From an uncultured Sterolibacterium sp. (GTDB lineage Bacteria > Pseudomonadota > Gammaproteobacteria > Burkholderiales > Rhodocyclaceae), in assembly GCA_903832735.1 (NCBI GenBank), contig CAILCO010000176.1:1-37511 (forward strand): a stretch of DNA of 37,511 nt, given 5' to 3'. The position numbers and the translations under genes were made by a program. This document shows, in pieces, positions 1 through 6,869 of this stretch. The notes under the pieces are model-generated. The model made no database searches and was not told the DNA's origin. It was given only the letters and a program-made list of their open reading frames with translations. How positions within the stretch are numbered: position 1 is the first letter of the stretch; every line of letters starts with the position of its first letter.

Positions 1-1131
1 ATCGGTCACGGTAGGGCGCTTGCCGCCGCGCCCGTAACACGCCGGACCGGGATCCGCGCCGGCGCTTTCCGGACCGATTCCGAGAAAGCCGGCTCCATCG
101 ACCCAGGCGATCGAGCCGCCGCCGGCCGAAATGGTCGTCATGTCGAGCGCCGGCACATCCACGTGGCGGCGTGCGATGACGCCCTCTGTCACCTCCAGCG
201 GAACCCCGCCCTCGATGAAAGCGATGTCTGCGCTGGTGCCGCCCATGTCGAGAGTGACCAGGCCGCTCCTGGCCGCCCCCTCGGCCAGGTAGGCGCTCGC
301 CTGAGCGCCTGCTGCCGGTCCCGAGAGCAAGGTATGCACGGTCTTGCCGCCGGCGATGGCGGCGCTGAAGGGCATGACGCCGCCGTTTGACTGCATCAGG
401 AAACGTTGCTGAGTGGCGACGCCGATTTCGTCCAGGCCCCGGTTCAGGTGCGTAATGTAACGGACCAGGACGGGTTCGAGATAGGCATTGATCAGCGTGG
501 TGGACATTCTCGGCCATTCACGTATGCGCGGCAGCACCTCGCTAGAGAGCGACACCGACACGCCCGGAAATTCCTCCTGTATCAGTTCGCGCGTCTGCTC
601 TTCATGCGCCGGATTCATGAAGGAGAACAGGTAGCACACCGCGATCGAGGCAACGCCGGCGGCTTTCAGTTCTCGTGCCGCCTGCCGCACCGCCTCCGCA
701 TCCAGCGGCAGCAGCACCTGACCAGAATAATCCGAGCGCTCCGGGATTTCCCGGGTCAGGCTCTGCGGCGCGATAGGCGATGGCTTCTCGTAGAAATAAT
801 CGAACAGGCTGCCGTCGCGCGCCTGGTTCTGCACTTCCTGAACCGCACGATAACCTTTGCTGATCAAGAGACCAACCTGTGCGCCGCGCATCTCCAACAG
901 TGCGTTGGTCGTGATCGTCGTGCCGTGTGCGAAGAATTCGATAGCCTCTGCCTGGTAGCCGCGCGCGATGAACTGAGCGACCCCCCTGAGAACGCCCAAG
1001 GCCGGATTTTTCGGCGTGCTCGCGACCTTCTCGACCATCAGCGCGCCGCTTGCCATGTCCAGCAGCACGAGGTCGGTGTGCGTGCCGCCGACATCGACAC
1101 CCAGGCGGTAACGCGCAAGCTTGCTGGTCAT
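1..1131 (-). CDS. hyuA: Hydantoinase/oxoprolinase subunit A (HyuA family), N-terminal 377 residues, runs off left edge
   Basis: The frame is open from the ATG at 1131 to base 1 with no stop, so the gene continues outside the window (family members are usually near 690 residues). The protein begins MTSKLARYRLGVDVGGTHTD; the DVGGTHTD stretch is the phosphate-binding loop of the actin/ASKHA fold of HyuA. At the window edge it reads GADPGPACYGRGG followed by PTVTD, a hallmark of HyuA/N-methylhydantoinase/acetone carboxylase beta proteins. The family performs ATP-dependent opening of hydantoin, 5-oxoproline or related cyclic amides, normally with a HyuB partner, which would lie to the left. The gene follows the SDR gene on the same strand with a 38-bp gap, so they are probably co-transcribed under the divergent LysR regulator. 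The substrate cannot be told from this fragment. Confidence 0.88.
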   Translation of the reverse strand, partial: MTSKLARYRLGVDVGGTHTDLVLLDMASGALMVEKVASTPKNPALGVLRGVAQFIARGYQAEAIEFFAHGTTITTNALLEMRGAQVGLLISKGYRAVQEVQNQARDGSLFDYFYEKPSPIAPQSLTREIPERSDYSGQVLLPLDAEAVRQAARELKAAGVASIAVCYLFSFMNPAHEEQTRELIQEEFPGVSVSLSSEVLPRIREWPRMSTTLINAYLEPVLVRYITHLNRGLDEIGVATQQRFLMQSNGGVMPFSAAIAGGKTVHTLLSGPAAGAQASAYLAEGAARSGLVTLDMGGTSADIAFIEGGVPLEVTEGVIARRHVDVPALDMTTISAGGGSIAWVDGAGFLGIGPESAGADPGPACYGRGGKRPTVTD

Positions 1132-1169
1132 GGCCGTCCGCTTAGCTCCATGAGCCTGGCCGGGTACAT

Positions 1170-1919
1170 CTACTCGCCCACCATCATCGACGTGACGCCG
1201 CCATCGACAAACAGGATATCGCCGACAATGAAGTCCGAGTCATCGGAGACCAGGAACAATATGGCGCGGGCAAGGTCGAGCGGAACGCCCGGCCGGCCGC
1301 GCAGATTGACAACCGGCCGACTGGGATCGAACTCGCTCTTGCCGACCGGCGAGCCGATCTTGTTTGGGATGGCGGCATTGACGCGGATATTGTGCGGTGC
1401 CAATTGCACTGCCATGGCGCGGGTGAGTGCGACGACGCCGCCTTTCGCCGATGCATAGGCGACCGCCCGCTTGCGTCCGTAAAAGCCCGAGGTCGAGCCG
1501 ACATTGACGATCTTGCCGCCACCGCCCTGCTTGACCATCTGCGCGGCGACATATTTGCTCATCAGGAAAGGACCGGTCAGGGTGACGGCGATCACCTTGT
1601 CCCATTCTTCCTTGGAAATTTCAAGTATATGTTTGTTGTCGGAGATCGCCGCATTGTTGACCAGGATATCGACCCGTCCCCATAGCGAGACCACGTCATT
1701 GACCAGGGTATTGATATCGGATTCGGCAGCGACATCCGCGACAAAGCCCCTGGCTTCGCCGCCGGCGCTGTTGATCTCGGCAGCGACCTTGTCGCCACGG
1801 CCCCGGTCCATATCGACGACGGCGATCTTCGCGCCTTCCGAGGCCAGCAGCTTGGCGGTTTCCTCGCCGATATTGCGCCCCGCACCGCTAATGATGACCA
1901 CTTGTCCCTTAAGCTTCAT
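1170..1919 (-). CDS. SDR family NAD(P)-dependent oxidoreductase
   Basis: A 249-residue classical short-chain dehydrogenase. The nucleotide-binding loop is SGAGRNIGEE at residues 11-20, a variant of TGxxxGxG in which the middle glycine is Asn16. Asp36 at the end of beta-2 (VVDMD) favours NAD over NADP. NNAA is at 88-91, the catalytic serine lies in GSTSG (about 142), and Tyr155 and Lys159 form YxxxK. After the active site the usual PG motif is replaced by IPNKIGS, an uncommon variant. It precedes hyuA in the same direction and is divergent from a LysR gene, so it probably oxidises or reduces an intermediate of the same catabolic route. The substrate is unknown. The start is the only sensible ATG and matches the family N-terminus (MKLKGQVVIISG). 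Confidence 0.9.
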   Translation of the reverse strand: MKLKGQVVIISGAGRNIGEETAKLLASEGAKIAVVDMDRGRGDKVAAEINSAGGEARGFVADVAAESDINTLVNDVVSLWGRVDILVNNAAISDNKHILEISKEEWDKVIAVTLTGPFLMSKYVAAQMVKQGGGGKIVNVGSTSGFYGRKRAVAYASAKGGVVALTRAMAVQLAPHNIRVNAAIPNKIGSPVGKSEFDPSRPVVNLRGRPGVPLDLARAILFLVSDDSDFIVGDILFVDGGVTSMMVGE

Positions 1920-1981
1920 CTTCCCGTCCTTGTCTGAAATCCATCATAAGCATTGACGCAGGCAGTAATATACGTTTCAAC

Positions 1982-1994
1982 TTGGCAAAGCCAA
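1982..1994. promoter_or_regulatory. Probable LysR-type operator (T-N11-A palindrome)
   Basis: TTGGCAAAGCCAA is a perfect 5-bp inverted repeat around AAA and fits the T-N11-A core recognised by LysR-type regulators. It lies between the divergent SDR gene and the LysR gene, 45 bp before the chosen LysR start. That is where autoregulatory and target-activating sites usually lie. The assignment is inferred from motif and position. Confidence 0.55.
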
Positions 1995-2038
1995 ATAGCG
2001 ATTGTGAAAAACAGATTTCCACAGCCCCGGGGCGCCTG

Positions 2039-3028
2039 ATGGACCGATGGACAGAAATTGAACTGTTTGTGCAGACTGCAGAACTGGGCAATTTGTCGAA
2101 GGCAGCCGAAGCTTTGGCCATTTCCAACGCAACGGCCAGCCGCGTCCTCGCATCGCTGGAGAGGCGCCTCGATGCTCGCCTGATCGAGCGCAACACCCGG
2201 AGCCAGGCGTTGACCGAGGTAGGCGAGGAATTCTATCTACGCTGCAAAGGCATCCTGGCGGAAATGAAAGATGCCGAAGCCGCAGCCAATGCGACAACGC
2301 TCGATCCCTCGGGCTCGCTGCGCATCACCAGTTCGCTGTCGTTCTGCATCAAGTACATCACACCGCTCTTGCCGCGCTTTGTCGAACGCTACCCGAACAT
2401 CGATATCGAACTCGTTTCGGCAAACCGTTACTTTGACCTGATCGAGAGCGGAATCGACGTGGCGATTCGCACCAGGGAATACGAACCGAATTCCAACATC
2501 ACGGTGCGCAAACTCGCGGACACGCGCCGGATCCTGGTGGCATCGCCGGCGTACCTGGCCAGGTACGGAACTCCGCAAACCATAGCCCAGTTGTCTGAGC
2601 ATAAATTCCTCCTCTACACCTATATCAACAAGCCCAACGAACTGCAGTTGACGCGCCACGGTGAAACGCAGCTCGTCAAGGTGCGCAGCGGTTTGCAAGC
2701 CAACGATGGACAGATTTTACGGGCCGCTGCGCTGGACGGATTGGGTATTCTGGTTCAGACCAGCTCGCTGATTTACGACGATGTGGAGGCCGGCCACCTG
2801 ATTCCGCTATTGGATGAATGGGATCTGCCCAAACTCTCGATCAACATCGCCTATCGGACGCGCAAGCACTTGCCCGCGAAGGTAAGGGTGTTCATCGATT
2901 TCATGGTAGAGAATTTCCAGCGCCTGGACAGCGAGCGGAAGTGGACAAATCGAAATGGGGCGCAGACATTGCAGCCGGCCGATGGATCATCGCTTCTCGA
3001 CGCGGGCAAAGACCCGTGCCTGACCTAG
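2039..3028 (+). CDS. LysR family transcriptional regulator
   Basis: A 329-residue regulator starting MDRWTEIELF. The frame is open upstream to a TTG at 1982, but that TTG lies inside the palindromic operator, and LysR proteins of this subgroup (CrgA/DmlR-like) begin at MDR-type sequences, so the ATG at 2039 was chosen. The winged helix-turn-helix occupies about residues 16-60 (LSKAAEALAISNATASRVLA, then LERRLDARLIERNTR). Residues from about 90 form the LysR substrate-binding domain, including the typical IDVAIRTRE and RRILVASPAYL segments. It is divergent from the SDR-hyuA unit and probably controls it in response to a pathway metabolite. The effector is unknown. Confidence 0.9.
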   Translation: MDRWTEIELFVQTAELGNLSKAAEALAISNATASRVLASLERRLDARLIERNTRSQALTEVGEEFYLRCKGILAEMKDAEAAANATTLDPSGSLRITSSLSFCIKYITPLLPRFVERYPNIDIELVSANRYFDLIESGIDVAIRTREYEPNSNITVRKLADTRRILVASPAYLARYGTPQTIAQLSEHKFLLYTYINKPNELQLTRHGETQLVKVRSGLQANDGQILRAAALDGLGILVQTSSLIYDDVEAGHLIPLLDEWDLPKLSINIAYRTRKHLPAKVRVFIDFMVENFQRLDSERKWTNRNGAQTLQPADGSSLLDAGKDPCLT

Positions 3029-3053
3029 ACCGGGTATATAGCGAGGCACATCG

Positions 3054-3650
3054 ATGCTATCCCGGGAACAGCTTGTTCACCCCGCGTGGCTCAGGGCCAC
3101 GCACTGGCTCAATGCCATCGCGGTCGTCCTGCTGATGATGAGCGGCTGGAGAATCTACGACGCCACGGCATTTCTCGGCTTTGCCATCCCGCAAGGCATC
3201 ACCCTGGGCGGCTGGCTCGGCGGCGCCATCCAGTGGCACTTTGCCGCGATGTGGCTGCTGGGCGTCAATGGCCTGCTCTACCTGGCGCTCAACCTGCTTA
3301 GCGGCCGGCTGCTGCGCAAGTTTTTCCCGCTGTCGCTGGACAGCCTGCTTGCCGACGTGACGTCGGCGCTCAGGGGTAGTCTGGCGCACGACGACCCCCG
3401 GCACTACAACATGGTGCAGCGGCTGGCTTATCTGTTCGTGATGGCGGATAGCGTCCTGCTGGTCGTATCGGGACTGGTGCTCTGGAAATCGGTGCAATTT
3501 CCGCTGCTGCGCGAACTGCTCTTTGGCTATGAAGGCGCCCGCAGGGTGCACTTCGTCGCCATGGCGGCGCTGGCCGCGTTCGCCGTTGTGCACCTGGCGA
3601 TGGTGGCGCTGGTGCCGCGCACGCTGCTCTACATGATTCGCGGCCGCTGA
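3054..3650 (+). CDS. Cytochrome b561-type membrane subunit (thiosulfate reductase cytochrome b-like)
   Basis: A 198-residue membrane protein with four hydrophobic spans at about 15-32, 60-82, 123-145 and 165-186. Histidines suitable as axial haem b ligands are His17 (RATHWLN), His62 (QWHF), His166 and His180, spaced as in the cytochrome b561/Ni-hydrogenase b-subunit fold. It lies 11 bp before the Tat-type molybdopterin oxidoreductase. Such cytochromes are commonly paired with sulfite-oxidase-fold enzymes and link them to the quinone pool. A GAGG ribosome-binding sequence precedes the ATG. The direction of electron flow cannot be read from the sequence. It is unlike the six-helix MsrQ/YedZ partner of MsrP. 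Confidence 0.82.
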   Translation: MLSREQLVHPAWLRATHWLNAIAVVLLMMSGWRIYDATAFLGFAIPQGITLGGWLGGAIQWHFAAMWLLGVNGLLYLALNLLSGRLLRKFFPLSLDSLLADVTSALRGSLAHDDPRHYNMVQRLAYLFVMADSVLLVVSGLVLWKSVQFPLLRELLFGYEGARRVHFVAMAALAAFAVVHLAMVALVPRTLLYMIRGR

Positions 3651-3661
3651 GGAAGACAGAT

Positions 3662-4456
3662 ATGGCCATCAAAACCACTCCCCGTCTGGCCATCGATGGC
3701 GATGCCGTACTGAAGGAAGCGATCCTCCGCATCAGCCACGCCGACGGCGCAAACCATACGACGCGGCGCGACTTCCTGCGCCGCTCGCTGACCCTGGGCG
3801 GCCTCACCATGCTCACCGGCTGCACGCTGGTCGACGACAACAGCGTCGCTAGCGCACTGATGCGGATTTCCCGCATGAACGACGATGTGCAGGGTTGGCT
3901 GTTCGACCCCAACCGCCTGGCGCCCACTTATCCGGATGCGATGATCACCCGCCCGTTCCCGTTCAATGCCTACTATGGCGAAGATGAAATCAGGCAAGTC
4001 GAGGAGAGCGGCTACCGCCTTGAGGTCACCGGCATGGTCGCCGACAAGCGGAAATTATCCCTGCCCGAACTGCGGGCCATGCCGCAAATTGACCAGGTCA
4101 CCCGACATATTTGCGTGGAAGGCTGGAGCGCCATCGGCAAATGGGGCGGCATTTCCTTTGCTCATTTTCTTCGTCACATCGGCGCCGACCTCCACGCCAG
4201 GTACGTGGGTTTCAAATGCGCGGACGACTACTTCACCAGCATCGACATGCCCACCGCGCTGCATCCGCAAACCCTTTTGACCTTGAGCTACGACGGCCAG
4301 CCGTTGCCGCCCAAGTACGGCTTTCCGATGAAATTGCGCATGCCAACCAAGCTGGGTTACAAGAATCCCAAGCACATTCAGGCGATCTTCGTCACCAATA
4401 CTTACCCAGGCGGTTACTGGGAAAATCAGGGCTACAACTGGTTCGGCGGCAGCTAA
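3662..4456 (+). CDS. Tat-exported molybdopterin-dependent oxidoreductase (sulfite oxidase / YedY fold)
   Basis: A 264-residue protein. The twin-arginine motif TTRRDFLRRS (33-42) is followed by a hydrophobic stretch ending LTGC (Cys54), which could be a lipobox. The signal lies unusually far from the first Met (about 30 residues in), so a later start is possible, although a second in-frame Met near the Tat motif is missing. The catalytic domain shows RHICVEGWSAIGKWGG, with Cys151 the expected molybdenum ligand, then FTSIDMPTAL and a C-terminal KLRMPTKLGYKNPKHIQ segment typical of COG2041. It lacks the dimerisation domain of eukaryotic sulfite oxidase. The upstream cytochrome b is its likely redox partner. 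The substrate may be sulfite, an S- or N-oxide, or methionine sulfoxide; the exported MsrB downstream makes oxidised-protein repair an attractive but unproven idea. Confidence 0.87.
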   Translation: MAIKTTPRLAIDGDAVLKEAILRISHADGANHTTRRDFLRRSLTLGGLTMLTGCTLVDDNSVASALMRISRMNDDVQGWLFDPNRLAPTYPDAMITRPFPFNAYYGEDEIRQVEESGYRLEVTGMVADKRKLSLPELRAMPQIDQVTRHICVEGWSAIGKWGGISFAHFLRHIGADLHARYVGFKCADDYFTSIDMPTALHPQTLLTLSYDGQPLPPKYGFPMKLRMPTKLGYKNPKHIQAIFVTNTYPGGYWENQGYNWFGGS

Positions 4457-4552
4457 GCCTCCGCGCTAGTGGCCGTAGTTGTCAGAAGGACAACCCAGGG
4501 CACTTGTGCCACGAAGCAGGTGCTAGTTGGACCCATTCAATAGGAGGCTGTC

Positions 4553-5068
4553 ATGGATCGTCGTCGCTCGCTGAAATACCTGTTCGGATCACTCACGCTG
4601 ATCGCACTGCCCATGGTCCACGCCGGTGTTTCCTGGGCCAGGGAGAATACTGTTCCGCTGTTGCGGAAATCGAAAGCCGAGTGGGCTTCCCTACTGTCGC
4701 CGCCGGCATATCGGGTGCTGTTCGAGGAGGATACGGAACGCCCCGGCTCCAGCCCCCTAAACCAGGAGAAGCGCGACGGAACTTTCGTTTGCGCGGCCTG
4801 TTATCTGCCTTTGTTTGACAGCAAGAAGAAATACGAGAGCGGCACCGGCTGGCCCAGTTTCTGGCAGCCGTTGCCGGAAGCGCTCGGGACCAAAACCGAT
4901 GTCCAATTGCTCACTCCGCGCACGGAATACCACTGCATGCGGTGCGGCGGGCATCAGGGTCATGTCTTCGACGACGGCCCGCAGCCGACCGGCAAGCGCT
5001 ACTGCAACAACGGGCTGGCACTGAAGTTCGTACCGCGCGGCGACAAACTGCCGGCGCTGCGAACATAA
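4553..5068 (+). CDS. msrB: Peptide-methionine (R)-S-oxide reductase MsrB, probably exported
   Basis: A 171-residue MsrB. Zinc ligands are Cys80/Cys83 (CAAC) and Cys128/Cys131 (CMRC). SGTGWPSFW (96-104) and GHVFDDGP form the substrate pocket, and the catalytic cysteine is Cys151 in KRYCNNG. It reduces methionine-R-sulfoxide in proteins. The N-terminus MDRRRSLKYLF, followed by a hydrophobic stretch ending MVHAGVSWA, is an export signal or membrane anchor, unlike cytosolic MsrB proteins of about 140 residues. A strong AGGAGG lies just before the ATG. The 96 bp separating it from the molybdoenzyme gene contain no obvious terminator apart from a weak GGCAC-TT-GTGCC hairpin. Confidence 0.93.
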   Translation: MDRRRSLKYLFGSLTLIALPMVHAGVSWARENTVPLLRKSKAEWASLLSPPAYRVLFEEDTERPGSSPLNQEKRDGTFVCAACYLPLFDSKKKYESGTGWPSFWQPLPEALGTKTDVQLLTPRTEYHCMRCGGHQGHVFDDGPQPTGKRYCNNGLALKFVPRGDKLPALRT

Positions 5069-5102
5069 ACCGGCTGCCGGCCAAGCCCGCCGCAGCGAGG
5101 TT

Positions 5103-5594
5103 TCAGAATATCCCCAGGGCCAGCCCCGTCGCCAGGGCGGCGCCCAGGTCCGCGCACGAGACCATGTCCGCCGGGCCGATCAACTTGGGGCGCAGGATCT
5201 CATCCCTCGTCTGGGCGTGAGTGCAGACTATCAAGGGCGGCGCCACGGATTTCAGGCGCCATCCCGTGGCGATCCGTTCGACTTGCCGGGCGGCATTTTG
5301 GCCGTCGCTGCCTGCACAAATCATCGTGGCGTAAGGACGGCCGTTGAGTTGATCGAGAACCGGATAATAGGTCCTGTCGAAGAATTCCTTCATGGCGCCG
5401 GAGATGGCGGCAAGAGTTTCCGGGGTGGCAAAAATGTAACCGTCGGCGGCCAGCAGGTCGTTCGCGTCCGCGTCACGTGCATGCCGCACGCTCACCTGCA
5501 GCGATGTCTCGGTGGCGGCGCCGGACGCCGCAGCCTGCACCATCTGCAGGGTGCCGCCGGTGAACGAATGGTAGACGATGAGCAGCGTCTTCAT
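5103..5594 (-). CDS. Flavodoxin-like / NAD(P)H-dependent FMN reductase family protein
   Basis: A 163-residue protein with a flavodoxin fold start, LLIVYHSFTGGT (residues 4-15), where SFTGGT is a variant of the FMN phosphate loop SxTGxT. GYIFATPETLAAISGAMKEF resembles the second flavin loop of WrbA/NADPH-dependent FMN reductases. It probably binds FMN and passes electrons, but partner and reaction are unknown. It is convergent with msrB (34-bp gap) and divergent from folA, so it appears to be a single-gene unit. Confidence 0.75.
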   Translation of the reverse strand: MKTLLIVYHSFTGGTLQMVQAAASGAATETSLQVSVRHARDADANDLLAADGYIFATPETLAAISGAMKEFFDRTYYPVLDQLNGRPYATMICAGSDGQNAARQVERIATGWRLKSVAPPLIVCTHAQTRDEILRPKLIGPADMVSCADLGAALATGLALGIF

Positions 5595-5730
5595 GGCGTC
5601 AAGTCGGTGGGGCGATTGGTTTCAAACTCAAGCGCCTCTCCTGTGCATGGGTCGTAAAGGCAGCATTGTCACGCCCAGGCATGCGTGCCGGCAAATCGGC
5701 TAAACTGCGCTGTTGCCGATATTGGTCAGA

Positions 5731-5747
5731 GTCCGCTATCCGCGGAC
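5731..5747. repeat. Short inverted repeat upstream of folA
   Basis: GTCCGC-TATCC-GCGGAC is a perfect 6-bp inverted repeat about 50 bp before the folA ATG, next to a TTGCCG/TATCCG pair (5713 and 5737) that could serve as weak -35/-10 boxes. It could be an operator or simply chance. The 200 bp between the flavodoxin-like gene and folA show nothing else clear. Confidence 0.25.
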
Positions 5748-5797
5748 GATAGCTGATAGCATTGAGCAACCCTCGTCGCCTACGACTCCTGAGAGAA

Positions 5798-6286
5798 ATG
5801 AAGACCCTCCCCCGCCTCACGCTGATTGCCGCCGTGGCGCAGAACCGAGTCATCGGCAACGACAATGCGATGCCCTGGCGGCTGCCGGAGGATCTGCAGC
5901 GCTTCAAGGCGCTCACGCTTGGCCATCCGGTGATCATGGGGCGCAAGACCTGGGCCTCGCTGGGACGGCCGCTGCCGGGGCGCAGCAACATCGTCATCAC
6001 GCGCGACCGGGACTTCCAGGCCGCAGGGTGCATCGTCGCCGCCTCGCTGGCAGCGGCGCTCGATGCCTGCGCCGGCGCGGAGCAAGCCTTCGTCATCGGC
6101 GGCGCCGAGATCTACGCCCTGGCAATGCCGATGGCCGCGCGTCTGGAAATCACCGAGGTCCGGCGCGACTTCGCCGGCGACACCTGTTTCCCGGAAATCA
6201 ACCCGAACGCATGGCGCGAAGTCACCCGCGAACATCACGTCGGCGCCGACTTCGAGTACGATTTCGTCACCTATCATCAACGCTAA
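5798..6286 (+). CDS. folA: Dihydrofolate reductase
   Basis: A 162-residue DHFR that reduces dihydrofolate to tetrahydrofolate with NADPH. Visible motifs are IAAVAQNRVIGNDNAMPWRL (10-29), Asp32 as the proton-donating acid in LPEDLQRFK, VIMGRKTWASLGRPLPGR, and FVIGGAEIYALAM near the C-terminus. The frame is open to a TTG at 5762, but the ATG at 5798, preceded by GAGAG, gives the normal family length and N-terminus and was chosen. The DUF4337 gene follows after 10 bp and is probably co-transcribed. Confidence 0.95.
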   Translation: MKTLPRLTLIAAVAQNRVIGNDNAMPWRLPEDLQRFKALTLGHPVIMGRKTWASLGRPLPGRSNIVITRDRDFQAAGCIVAASLAAALDACAGAEQAFVIGGAEIYALAMPMAARLEITEVRRDFAGDTCFPEINPNAWREVTREHHVGADFEYDFVTYHQR

Positions 6287-6296
6287 GGAATTAGAC

Positions 6297-6869
6297 ATGT
6301 CAGAAGGAGGCTTACACGTTCATGGGCCGCACGATCACGCCGTCGAGCATGCGGCGCAAAGCGGCGACAGCCTGGCCTCGCGCATAGCCGTGATGACGGC
6401 GATCCTGGCCACGGTCGGCGCAGTCGTCGGCTACCAGGGTGGCTCGACGCAAAACGAAGCCATGCTGTTCAAGAACGAGGCGGTGCTGAAGAAGACCGAG
6501 GCCTCGAACCAATGGGCTTACTACCAGGCCAAGAGCAACAAGCAGAACCTCGCCGAACTGGCCCTGGCCCTGGCGCCTGCGGCCAAGCAGGAGTTCTACC
6601 AGCAGGAGGTCGAGCGCTACAAGAAGGAAAAAAACGAGATCAAGGTGGTGGCCGAAACGCTTGAAGCGGCTTCAAGCCACGCCAATGAATCCTCCGAGGC
6701 GGCGATGCATCCGCACCATCGCCTGGCTCAGGCGCTGACCATGATTCAGGTCGCCATCTCGCTCGCCTCGATCACCGTGCTGACGCGCAAGAAATGGCTG
6801 TTCGTGGCCGCGCTTGCCTCCGCCGCCGCGGGCGGCGCGATGTGGCTCTCGACCTTCTTCATCCACTAA
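6297..6869 (+). CDS. DUF4337 domain-containing membrane protein
   Basis: A 190-residue protein starting MSEGGLHVHGPHDH, with AAGGAA before the ATG 10 bp downstream of folA. A His-rich N-terminus is followed by a membrane span at about 29-46 (IAVMTAILATVGAVVGYQ), a charged, probably coiled-coil central region (about 55-125, QAKSNKQNLAE and YKKEKNEIK), and two C-terminal hydrophobic spans near 145-185. This layout matches the DUF4337 family, whose function is not known. The frame is open further upstream, but that part only shadows folA. Its stop codon overlaps the stop of the convergent decarboxylase gene. Confidence 0.85.
   Translation: MSEGGLHVHGPHDHAVEHAAQSGDSLASRIAVMTAILATVGAVVGYQGGSTQNEAMLFKNEAVLKKTEASNQWAYYQAKSNKQNLAELALALAPAAKQEFYQQEVERYKKEKNEIKVVAETLEAASSHANESSEAAMHPHHRLAQALTMIQVAISLASITVLTRKKWLFVAALASAAAGGAMWLSTFFIH

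Noticed and set aside
406-1458. 350-codon plus-strand open frame
   Set aside because: Antisense to hyuA and the SDR gene, both of which carry clear family motifs.
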